From Candidatus Aquiluna sp. XM-24bin5 (GTDB lineage: Bacteria; Actinomycetota; Actinomycetia; Actinomycetales; Microbacteriaceae): a stretch of 64,000 nt of DNA. The stretch's first letter is position 1. Each line of letters starts with the position of its first letter. The stretch covers positions 894,546-958,545 of the forward strand of contig QCWE01000001.1 in assembly GCA_003149555.1 (NCBI GenBank), in the 5' to 3' direction. Position numbers and translations under genes: made by a program. Below the pieces are notes generated by a model, which made no database searches, was not told the origin of the DNA, and saw only the letters and a list, made by a program, of their open reading frames with translations. Shown here piece after piece: positions 26,981 to 33,958 of the stretch.

Positions 26981-28185
26981 TTTGAGGTAGCGGTTGGCCT
27001 ACCCGCATAAGGCCAGAGCTCGCCGTAGCGAACCGGAACAATTCGCACGGTTCTAGCTGGGTTTGGCGCCTCCAGCATCATGCCATCGCCCAGGTAAATG
27101 GCGACGTGATACTTATCTCCCGAGAAGGCGCTCTCGGTTGACCACCAGATCAGATCCCCACGCTGAGCATTCTGGAATGGAACAAGCTTCTTCTGCTTTG
27201 CCAGAACGTTGTACTGGGCAGTGGCGGAGTGCCAACCTATGTAGACACCGGCAGCTGCATAGCTCTTCATAGTGATGCCGCTGCAATCCCAAACGTTTGG
27301 TCCAGCACCGCCAAGTACATATCTCTCACCAAGCTGCTCTTCGGCAAAGGCAATTGCGGTCTCAACCTGAGCCCAATCTGGCTCACCTACTGTGTAAAGC
27401 TCGGGTGCTGTTGGTGCAGCACGTATGGCAGCCTGCCTTCTCTCCCACTCGAGTCCCTCTTGGCGCTGACGCTCAATTTCCTCTGCGGTGTCCTTGAGCT
27501 CGGCAAGCTGCTCCATCATGGTGGCTCGCTCGCGCTCAGACTCGGCGACCTTTGCAATCACTGCATCGGCCGCATCCTGAGCCTCTTGGTAGAGCTGCTC
27601 AGCCTCGGCCTCTATTTCCTCAAGTTCGACTCGGGACTGCTCAAGCTCTAGCGCTAGAGCCTCAGCCTGAGCCTGCTTGTCAAGAGCTGCCTGATAGATG
27701 GCCTCTGTCCGCTGAGCGATTAGCTCCTCCATGCTCATCTGAAACAGCAGGTTCTCGGCATTATCTGGATTGAATAGCAGCTCCAAGGTCGTATCGCCGA
27801 TCGAACGCTCACGGAACATCTGAGAGACAATCCTGCCGAGCTGTAGCTTTGCCTCCTCAGCCTCCCGGGCTGACTGTTCAACCCTCGCCTGGAGCGACTC
27901 AACCTTGGCCGCCATCTCGTTCTTGGCATCTACAGCCTGGTTGTATTCCTCGTTCTTTTGCAGAGCAATGGTCTCCAGGGCTCTGGCCTCTTCTTCAAGA
28001 GTGACAAGAATCCCCTCGATGCGCTCGATGAGCTTTTCCTTTTCCTGGACATCCCGCTTGGCGGCAGCAACCTCGGCCGCAGTTGGGTAGTCAGGGTTTG
28101 CATATGCAGGTGTGAGAAGGAGGGTTCCGGCGACAAGACCAACGCCCGAGAGAGCGGCAATAATCGCGTTCTTGCGGCTGGCCAT
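26977..28185 (-). CDS. secreted NlpC/P60 peptidoglycan endopeptidase (RipA-like)
   Basis: 402 residues. Signal peptide 1-29 (cleavage after AYA), a long coiled coil about 38-255 rich in E/A/Q, and a C-terminal NlpC/P60 domain 270-400 with catalytic Cys301 (WDCSGITMKSY) and His360 (KYHVAIYLGDG). Proteins of this build cut peptide stems at the division septum in actinobacteria, with the coiled coil holding the enzyme inactive. GGGAGG precedes the ATG. Confidence 0.92.
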   Translation of the reverse strand: MASRKNAIIAALSGVGLVAGTLLLTPAYANPDYPTAAEVAAAKRDVQEKEKLIERIEGILVTLEEEARALETIALQKNEEYNQAVDAKNEMAAKVESLQARVEQSAREAEEAKLQLGRIVSQMFRERSIGDTTLELLFNPDNAENLLFQMSMEELIAQRTEAIYQAALDKQAQAEALALELEQSRVELEEIEAEAEQLYQEAQDAADAVIAKVAESERERATMMEQLAELKDTAEEIERQRQEGLEWERRQAAIRAAPTAPELYTVGEPDWAQVETAIAFAEEQLGERYVLGGAGPNVWDCSGITMKSYAAAGVYIGWHSATAQYNVLAKQKKLVPFQNAQRGDLIWWSTESAFSGDKYHVAIYLGDGMMLEAPNPARTVRIVPVRYGELWPYAGRPTATSN

Positions 28186-28248
28186 TCACACCTCCCTGCT
28201 AGAAATCTAAGTCAAAGCTTCAAGTATTGCCTGAGAGTTGGCTAAGTG

Positions 28249-28278
28249 TTGCGCAACTTGCCGAAACACAAGTAGTCT
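28249..28278 (+). promoter_or_regulatory. promoter of the tRNA-Glu-Asp-Phe operon
   Basis: TTGCGC (28249-28254), 18-base spacer, TAGTCT (28273-28278), about 26 bases before the mature tRNA-Glu. The -35 lies inside a perfect 10-bp palindrome GTTGCGCAAC (28248-28257). Confidence 0.5.
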
Positions 28279-28310
28279 TTACCGTCGGTGCTTTGAAGTT
28301 GCCAGCTTCT

Positions 28311-28383
28311 GGCCCCATCGTTTAGCGGCCTAGGACGCCGCCCTTTCACGGCGGTAGCACGGGTTCGAATCCCGTTGGGGTCA
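28311..28383 (+). tRNA. tRNA-Glu (anticodon TTC)
   Basis: Cloverleaf of 73 bases: acceptor GGCCCCA paired with TGGGGTC (one G-U), anticodon loop CTTTCAC in a CGCCGCC-type stem, T arm ACGGG-TTCGAAT-CCCGT, discriminator A. CCA is not encoded. First of three tRNAs. Confidence 0.97.
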
Positions 28384-28406
28384 CTAGGCGATTAGAAGTA
28401 CCTCCT

Positions 28407-28480
28407 GGCCCTGTAGCGCAGTTGGTTAGCGCGCCGCCCTGTCACGGCGGAGGTCGCGGGTTCAAGTCCCGTCAGGGTCG
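28407..28480 (+). tRNA. tRNA-Asp (anticodon GTC)
   Basis: 74 bases: acceptor GGCCCTG with CAGGGTC, anticodon loop CTGTCAC, T loop TTCAAGT, discriminator G. CCA is not encoded. A 6-bp hairpin (TCGCTT, loop CGCGA, 28478-28494) begins at the 3' end and may mark a processing site before tRNA-Phe. Confidence 0.97.
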
Positions 28481-28514
28481 CTTCGCGAAAGCGAATGGGG
28501 AGCTTAGGCTCCAA

Positions 28515-28590
28515 GGCTCTGTAGCTCAGTTGGTAGAGCGAACGACTGAAAATCGTTAGGTCACCGGATCGACGCCGGTCGGAGCCACCA
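28515..28590 (+). tRNA. tRNA-Phe (anticodon GAA)
   Basis: 76 bases: acceptor GGCTCTG with CGGAGCC, anticodon loop CTGAAAA, T arm CCGG-type stem with TCGA loop, discriminator A, and an encoded CCA (28588-28590), unlike the two tRNAs before it. Confidence 0.97.
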
Positions 28591-28592
28591 GA

Positions 28593-28641
28593 AAGAGGCA
28601 GATAGTGACGATTTTCTTTGGTTTACTATCTGCCTTTTCTT
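28593..28641 (+). terminator. terminator-like hairpin overlapping the EamA ribosome site and start
   Basis: Arm AGGCAGATAGT (28596-28606) pairs perfectly with 28625-28635 across an 18-base loop, extended by G-U and two A-U pairs, then TTTTCTT. The 5' arm holds the AGAGG ribosome site and the first two bases of the GTG of the EamA gene; the 3' arm lies in its codons 7-11. It could end the tRNA transcript and also hide the transporter's start. Confidence 0.6.
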
Positions 28642-29465
28642 ATGGGTACGCAGACTTCGTTGGGGCACTGGCGGCCAAGAAGGTTCGGGCCCTTGCCGTC
28701 ACTACGGTGGCCTTCGTATTTGGCCTTGGGATTGCGATCTTTCTCTCGTTGTTCTTTGGCGCGAGCTACGACCTCAACGTCTTTCAAATCGGAATCTACG
28801 CGGGCATCTGCTCGGCTGCCGCAATTACTTTTCTCTATGCGGCCCTAGCACTCGGACCTATCTCAATAGTTAGCCCGCTCACAGCAGTGCTGTCGGCAAT
28901 GATTCCCGTGGTCTTTGACGTGATCTCTGGCCAGCAGCTGAGTTCGTTTGCACTTATTGCGATTGCACTTATTTTGGTGGCGGTGGTGCTGGTTGCCTTC
29001 ATTCCTGGTGCTGATGTCAGGCTGCCATCCTTGCGAGCTGTCTTGTACTCGGTTGGAGCCGGGGTTGGCTTCGCCGGCATCTTTTTGTTCTTGGACATGA
29101 CTCCTGAGGGCACAGGCCTTGGCGTTCTAGTAGTCATGCGAGTTGTGGGACTCTTGCTCATGGGAGCCGGGCTAGTGGCACTTCTGCTCCTGGGCAAGTC
29201 CAAGGTCTTTGTCGAGCGCGAGATCTTCACAAAGAGCCTGCTACCTCTTGTTCTTCTGGCAGGCCTTGGCGATGTCACGGGCAATGTGTTTTTCATGATT
29301 GCAACATCCAGTGGCGCTCTCGCAGTGGCTGCGGTGCTGACCTCGCTTTATCCAGTGGGAACAATCCTGCTTGCAAGGGTCTTTTTAAAGGAGCGCATTG
29401 CGCTCAGCCAAAACATAGGCATAGCTTTAGCAATCGGGGCCTGTGCCCTGTTGGCAGTCGGCTAG
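28605..29465 (+). CDS. EamA/DMT-superfamily transporter
   Basis: 286 residues with ten membrane segments in two EamA repeats (first ends near LIAIALILVAVVLVAF, second near GIALAIGACALLAVG), the drug/metabolite transporter fold. Substrate unknown. GTG start with AGAGG six bases upstream, only 15 bases after tRNA-Phe. The start lies in a stable hairpin, so expression should depend on tRNA-operon read-through and RNA folding. Confidence 0.85.
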   Translation: MTIFFGLLSAFSYGYADFVGALAAKKVRALAVTTVAFVFGLGIAIFLSLFFGASYDLNVFQIGIYAGICSAAAITFLYAALALGPISIVSPLTAVLSAMIPVVFDVISGQQLSSFALIAIALILVAVVLVAFIPGADVRLPSLRAVLYSVGAGVGFAGIFLFLDMTPEGTGLGVLVVMRVVGLLLMGAGLVALLLLGKSKVFVEREIFTKSLLPLVLLAGLGDVTGNVFFMIATSSGALAVAAVLTSLYPVGTILLARVFLKERIALSQNIGIALAIGACALLAVG

Positions 29466-29480
29466 AGCAGAAAGAACGAA

Positions 29481-31088
29481 TTGAAAACTAAGAACCGCTG
29501 GGTCGGGCTGGTATTTATCTCCATGGCCATCTCCTTGGTCATCATCGACGGCACCATAGTCAACACAATCTTTCCCAAGGTCATCGAGGACCTGTCTCTT
29601 AGCTCAACCGAGGTTCAGTGGGTGCAGGAGAGCTATGTGCTCGTCTTTGCCTCGACCCTTCTGGTCTGGGGCTCGCTCGCCGACAAGATTGGCCGCAAGC
29701 GCCTTTTGCTGATCGGAATCTTCATCTTCATAGTGGCCTCGGTCTGGGCCGGCTCCACCGAATCAGCCGGCGAAATGATCGCGGCGAGGGTGGTCCAGGG
29801 ATTCGGTGGCGCAATGGTGCTACCAACCACGCTGTCCCTGGTGAACGCAAACTTCCAGGGCAAAGAGCGCGGCATTGCATTTGCGGTTTGGGGAGCGACC
29901 ATTGGTGGCATGGTGGCGGTAGGTCCAGTGCTGGGCGGCTGGCTCGCAACCGACTTCACCTGGCGCTGGGCATTTTTGATAAACCTCCCGCTAGGAATAC
30001 TGATTCTTGCGGGCCTTATTTACCTCATTCCCGAGTCAAAGGCTGAAAGCGGACGCAAGGGAATCGACTGGGTTGGGGCTGCGATTTCCGTGGTCATGTT
30101 CGGCACCCTTGTCTTTGGTCTAATCGAAGGGCGTGTTTATGGCTGGATTACCCCCAACCCCAAGAATCAATTTGTGATTGGCGATTTCGTTTGGCCAGAG
30201 GACGGCATCTCGGTGATTCCGGTGGCGCTGGCAATCGCGGCTGTCACCTCGGTCATGTTCGTTTTCTGGGAGAGAAAGCGCGAGAGAGAGGGCAAGAGCG
30301 TGCTGCTCGATCTCGGACTATTCAGCATTGCCTCTTTCAGAAATGGCTCGCTGGCAGCCATGATCATCTCGCTCGGTGAATTTGGCCTGCTGTTTGCCAT
30401 TCCTCTATGGCTTCAGAACGTGCTCGGACTTAGCCCTATCAGCTCCGGTCTGGTTCTGCTTTGGTTGGCAGGTGGTGCTTTTATGGCCTCCGGTATTGGA
30501 GGGGCGCTCTCTGGCAAGCTGCCGCCGGCAAGAGCCGTGCAGATTGGTGTTGGTCTTGAGCTAATCGGCGTTGCAGGCATTGGACTGGTGGCCTCGGTCG
30601 ATGCAGGCTGGGGCGTGATAGCACCGCTGCTATTCATCTACGGCATCGGCATTGGGCTTGCCACCGCGCAGCTAACTGGGGTCATCATGGTCGATGTCCC
30701 CATGGCACAGACAGGTCAGGCGTCTGGCTCTCAGTCAACCGTGAGGCAGATTGGTTCTGCACTGGGTATTGCGGTTCTTGGCAGCATGCTCTTCACCGGA
30801 ACCCAGGCATCTTTCGAAGACCGTCTTGACGAGCTTGCGGTCCCGCAGAGTCAGCAGGTCTTTATTGTCGACGCGGTTGTCGATTCGGCCGGTGGTGCAA
30901 TACCGGGTCTTGCTGAGGGGCTGACCTCCCAGCAGGTTCCGCAGGAGCTTGCCGAGTCGATCCAAGATGCCGCTGGCGATGCCTTTACAGATGGTGCCAA
31001 ATGGGCAGCCTTTGCAGCAGCAATCTTCCTGCTGCTCGGATTCGCCTCCACCTTCAGGCTTGGAAGCCGCTCTAAGGAAAAGGCCTAA
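29481..31088 (+). CDS. MFS transporter, DHA2 family (multidrug efflux type)
   Basis: 535 residues with about 14 membrane segments, DHA2 hallmarks: IDGTIVNTIFPKVIEDL in the first segment, motif A GSLADKIGRKRLL, WRWAFLINLPLGI. A large extracytoplasmic loop near residues 440-500 precedes the last segment. Such pumps export drugs by proton antiport; the substrate is not predictable. TTG start without a strong ribosome site, 15 bp after eamA. Its end overlaps the convergent TipAS gene by 4 bp. Confidence 0.87.
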   Translation: MKTKNRWVGLVFISMAISLVIIDGTIVNTIFPKVIEDLSLSSTEVQWVQESYVLVFASTLLVWGSLADKIGRKRLLLIGIFIFIVASVWAGSTESAGEMIAARVVQGFGGAMVLPTTLSLVNANFQGKERGIAFAVWGATIGGMVAVGPVLGGWLATDFTWRWAFLINLPLGILILAGLIYLIPESKAESGRKGIDWVGAAISVVMFGTLVFGLIEGRVYGWITPNPKNQFVIGDFVWPEDGISVIPVALAIAAVTSVMFVFWERKREREGKSVLLDLGLFSIASFRNGSLAAMIISLGEFGLLFAIPLWLQNVLGLSPISSGLVLLWLAGGAFMASGIGGALSGKLPPARAVQIGVGLELIGVAGIGLVASVDAGWGVIAPLLFIYGIGIGLATAQLTGVIMVDVPMAQTGQASGSQSTVRQIGSALGIAVLGSMLFTGTQASFEDRLDELAVPQSQQVFIVDAVVDSAGGAIPGLAEGLTSQQVPQELAESIQDAAGDAFTDGAKWAAFAAAIFLLLGFASTFRLGSRSKEKA

Positions 31089-31432
31089 AGGTTTTTATCG
31101 GCAAAGATTGTTGCCGCTTGGTAGATGTAGTTCCCCAGCCCCTCACGCTCCGCCTCATAGGTTTCGTTATAGGCGGTTGGCAGGGCAAAGCTCATTGCAA
31201 GGTTTTTGTAAGACTCGCGATCGGGCTTCCAGAACCTTAGGCAGAACTCGTAATGCAGCCGCACCGCAGCCTGCATCTTTTCATGCTCTGGCTCTAGGCC
31301 CTCATCGAGGCAAGCCACCATCTTTTCCGTGATGGCTGCAAACTCTTTTGTGAACTGCTGGTTCTCCTCGGCCGAGTAGTTGTTTTGGTAGTAGCTACCC
31401 ACCACCAGGTTGTTCTTGTCGTCAAAGTTCAC
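31085..31432 (-). CDS. free-standing TipAS (antibiotic-recognition) domain protein
   Basis: 115 residues resembling the drug-binding C-terminal half of TipA: LDEGLEPEHEKMQAAVRLHYEF, FWKPDRESYKNLAMSFAL, and YEAEREGLGNYIYQAATIFA. The MerR DNA-binding half and coiled coil of TipAL are absent, as in the short TipAS isoform that sequesters thiopeptides. It converges on the DHA2 pump. TAACTT lies six bases before the GTG (leaderless). Confidence 0.75.
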   Translation of the reverse strand: MNFDDKNNLVVGSYYQNNYSAEENQQFTKEFAAITEKMVACLDEGLEPEHEKMQAAVRLHYEFCLRFWKPDRESYKNLAMSFALPTAYNETYEAEREGLGNYIYQAATIFADKNL

Positions 31433-31467
31433 CCTGACAAGTTAGCAAGTTCGCTAGTGTTTGAAGG
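31433..31467. promoter_or_regulatory. divergent leaderless promoters (TipAS / crcB)
   Basis: Minus: TAACTT (31444-31439), six bases, TipAS GTG. Plus: CTGACA (31434-31439), 15-base spacer, TAGTGT (31455-31460), seven bases, crcB GTG 31468. Both promoters fit in a 35-bp gap. Confidence 0.45.
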
Positions 31468-31851
31468 GTGTTAGCCAACTGGAGAATGGCTGGCATGGTG
31501 TTTGTCGGTGGCGCGATTGGAACCATGCTGCGTCACCTAATTGGGGAAGTGTTCGGTTCTACCTACGAGTTCCCCACCTCAGAATTTCTTGCGCTCGGGT
31601 TTGTAAACCTCATTGGTAGCTACTTCTTTGGCCTGACCGCAAGGCACCCAATTTTTGCAACCGAGAAAAAGCGGGCCTTCTTTGGCACTGGTCTAGCAGG
31701 TGGTTTTACCACCATGAGCGCACTCACTTTGTTCATTGACATTCAGGGCCTCTCGCCAGAAATTGCTCTGCTGCTCTTCATTGGCCCTGCCACATATGCC
31801 TTTGGTTGGCACCAGGGCAGAAGGCGAGCGAAGAAGGTGGGGCATGAGTAA
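31468..31851 (+). CDS. crcB: fluoride channel subunit CrcB/FluC (first of pair)
   Basis: Dual-topology fluoride exporter subunit, 127 residues with four membrane segments. Family motifs: GAIGTMLRHLIGE near residue 15, NLIGSYFFGL near 50, and GFTTMSALTLF near 80. Start GTG 31468 is taken as leaderless; ATG 31495 with GGAG ten bases upstream is the alternative. Paired with a second copy, so the channel is probably a heterodimer. Confidence 0.9.
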   Translation: MLANWRMAGMVFVGGAIGTMLRHLIGEVFGSTYEFPTSEFLALGFVNLIGSYFFGLTARHPIFATEKKRAFFGTGLAGGFTTMSALTLFIDIQGLSPEIALLLFIGPATYAFGWHQGRRRAKKVGHE

Positions 31852-32191
31852 TCCGATTCTGCTCACCCTGCTCATCGGCGCAGCAGGTGGTGTTGGTGCG
31901 GTAATCCGCTACGCCATCATTTCCTGGCATGGGGCCCTGCCATTTGGGCTATTCGCGGTAAACATCTTGGCCGGAGGCCTTGTCGGCTTCATCTACTCCG
32001 GATCGCTGACCCAGGACTGGCTGGTGATCGCATCGGTTGGGTTGGCAGGAGGCCTCTCAACATTTGCTGGGGTCTCTCAAGAGGGCTTCGACTACTATCA
32101 CCGCGGGCGGTTAGTGCAGATGTTCCTCACGCTCGTCATCAACGCTCTGATGCCCGTGCTGGCAATGATGCTTGTCATGCAGTTCGTTTAG
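31844..32191 (+). CDS. crcB: fluoride channel subunit CrcB/FluC (second of pair)
   Basis: 115 residues, four membrane segments, motifs GAAGGVGAVIRYAI near residue 12, FAVNILAGGLVGFIY near 40 and GGLSTFAGVSQEG near 72. The ATG overlaps the first copy by 8 bp with AAGGTGG just upstream. Frames opening earlier (31736) are inside the first copy and not protein-like. Confidence 0.92.
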   Translation: MSNPILLTLLIGAAGGVGAVIRYAIISWHGALPFGLFAVNILAGGLVGFIYSGSLTQDWLVIASVGLAGGLSTFAGVSQEGFDYYHRGRLVQMFLTLVINALMPVLAMMLVMQFV

Positions 32192-32270
32192 ATTTTGTTA
32201 GTATTTCTCAAGGTTCCGGTAAGTTTCCAAGGCTAAAGCCGCGGACATTCAGAGATAGAGGGGGCTCGCC

Positions 32271-32477
32271 ATGGGGCGTGGCCGTCAAAAAGCGAAAAAC
32301 ACCAAGGTCGCTCGCGAGCTGAAGTATTACAGCCCGTCGACCGACTACTCAGCGCTTGAGGCTGAGCTCAGCCAGAAGGCCGGAGACGAAAACGAAGACT
32401 TCGTGGACCGCTGGGCCGACGACTACGAAGCACCTCTGGACGACGAGCGCGTCGTCGAACTAGACGAAGAGGACTAG
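32271..32477 (+). CDS. DUF3073 domain-containing protein
   Basis: 68-residue acidic protein with the family start MGRGRQKAKNTKVARELKYYSP, then acidic residues to the end (VVELDEED). DUF3073 proteins are actinobacterial, commonly beside purM; function unknown. GAGGGGG precedes the ATG; a TAGTAT -10 lies near 32199, giving a leader of about 65 bases. Confidence 0.92.
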   Translation: MGRGRQKAKNTKVARELKYYSPSTDYSALEAELSQKAGDENEDFVDRWADDYEAPLDDERVVELDEED

Positions 32478-32496
32478 AGCGGACTGTGCCCCGTTT

Positions 32497-32868
32497 TCAC
32501 CACGCATTTGCGCCGACGACCAGACCAACCAAGATATCCAAGTTCACCCTGTCGTCACGGTAATCCTCCGTGAGGGCAAAGTATTCACCGTCTTCCGAGG
32601 CAATCCTCACAGTCCTACCCTCAGCTTCGAGATAATCAACCGCTGCCTGCTTGGTCATGCCCATAACCTGGCAGGCGAGAACTTTGGTCTGAGTGTGCTG
32701 CTCGGTGAACTGCTCTGTCGAGGTGTCCTCGTAGCAGTGCACATTAGGGGTATCTCTGACGATGCTCACAGTCGCAGACTCTGCACCACTAATGAGGCCC
32801 AACAGGAAAGCACCGATTGAAACTGCTACTCCGACAACGCCTACGCCAACGGCTGCCTTATTGCGCAT
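32497..32868 (-). CDS. secreted or anchored I78-like (peptidase-inhibitor-like) protein
   Basis: 123 residues from ATG 32868, which overlaps the purM stop by 11 bp (GGAG just upstream). An N-terminal hydrophobic segment (AVGVGVVGVAVSIGAFLLGLI) is followed by an extracytoplasmic domain with two Cys (HCYED, LACQV). The C-terminal part GMTKQAAVDYLEAEGRTVRI followed by LTEDYRDDRVNLDI recalls the I78 inhibitor family's DYRPDRLN motif. Inhibitor activity is inferred only. Confidence 0.6.
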   Translation of the reverse strand: MRNKAAVGVGVVGVAVSIGAFLLGLISGAESATVSIVRDTPNVHCYEDTSTEQFTEQHTQTKVLACQVMGMTKQAAVDYLEAEGRTVRIASEDGEYFALTEDYRDDRVNLDILVGLVVGANAW

Positions 32869-33958
32869 AGTCTCCGACCAACCGCACGGCACCGCCTGCC
32901 ACACCCTTGGCGTTTGTCGTGTAACCCTCGGCCTCCGTATCACATGCTGTGGACTCAATGACGCCCAGTTGCCAGGTGTGGATGCCGCTTTCACTCACGA
33001 ACTTCTCAATCTCAGCGGCACTCGACTTTCTCACGACCAGAGCAAAACCAAGGCCTAGATTCCAGGTGCTCTCGAGGTCTTTTAGATCATGTCCCGCCCA
33101 AGAGGCCAGCACCCGAAAGACGTCCTGCGGGCTCCAGCTGCCGCGATCAATATCCAGGGATACGGTGGCGGGTAGCACCCGGGATAGGTTGGCAGCGATG
33201 CCGCCACCTGTGATGTGGCTCATGGTTGAGACCTGGCCATCAAATCTCTCGAGCACATTGTTGAGCACACCGCTGTAGAGCATGGTCGGCTCCAAAAGCT
33301 TCTCACCTAGCGTCGTGGAAAACTCATCAACGTGTTCGGTGTAACTCAGGCCCCTATCGGCGACAATCTTGCGAACCAGCGAGTAGCCATTTGAGTGCAG
33401 GCCCGAAGAGGAAAGCCCGAGCACGATATCTCCAACCTCGACCTTCTCACTCGAGAGGATCTTGGACTTCTCGACAACTCCAGTCGCAGCTCCCGCAACG
33501 TCGTACTCGTCCTCGCCAAGCAGGCCGGGGTGCTCAGCGGTCTCGCCACCAACCAGCGCGACGTCCACGGCCTTGCAGGCCTCGGCTATGCCCCGAACAA
33601 TGTCCGCGATTCTTCCGGGCACCAGCTTTCCGCAGGCAATGTAGTCGGTCATGAAAAGACTCTTGGCGCCGGTGACGACAATGTCGTCCACGACCATGCC
33701 CACTAGATCCTGGCCAATGGTGTCGTGCTTATCGATGGCCTGGGCAATCGCAACTTTAGTTCCAACGCCATCGGTTGAGGTGGCAAGAATTGGGTGCTCG
33801 TATGACCTTAGAAACCCGGCATCGACCATCCCGGCAAAGCCCCCAAAGCCGCCGAGAACGAGGTTGTTGTGTGTGGCGCTAACCGCTTGCTTCATGAGCT
33901 CTACGGCTTTGTCTCCAGCCTCGGTGTCGACCCCTGAGGACGCATATGGATTAGTCAT
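32858..33958 (-). CDS. purM: phosphoribosylformylglycinamidine cyclo-ligase
   Basis: AIR synthetase, step five of purine synthesis. 366 residues: ATSTDGVGTKVAIAQ near residue 60, DIVVTGAKSLFMTDYIACGKL near 95, GGETAEHPGLL near 138, GLSSSGLHSNGYSLVR near 180 and HITGGGIAANLSRV near 248, all AIR-synthetase signatures. The start overlaps purF by 8 bp. Confidence 0.97.
   Translation of the reverse strand: MTNPYASSGVDTEAGDKAVELMKQAVSATHNNLVLGGFGGFAGMVDAGFLRSYEHPILATSTDGVGTKVAIAQAIDKHDTIGQDLVGMVVDDIVVTGAKSLFMTDYIACGKLVPGRIADIVRGIAEACKAVDVALVGGETAEHPGLLGEDEYDVAGAATGVVEKSKILSSEKVEVGDIVLGLSSSGLHSNGYSLVRKIVADRGLSYTEHVDEFSTTLGEKLLEPTMLYSGVLNNVLERFDGQVSTMSHITGGGIAANLSRVLPATVSLDIDRGSWSPQDVFRVLASWAGHDLKDLESTWNLGLGFALVVRKSSAAEIEKFVSESGIHTWQLGVIESTACDTEAEGYTTNAKGVAGGAVRLVGDYAQ

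Noticed and set aside
28186..28248. Cyclic di-AMP (ydaO-type) riboswitch before the NlpC/P60 gene
   Set aside because: Common before cell-wall hydrolases in actinobacteria, but the space before the tRNA promoter is about 60 bases and no matching core is visible.
31433..31467. Fluoride riboswitch before crcB
   Set aside because: The gap is 35 bp and is filled by two promoters; too short for the aptamer plus a switch.
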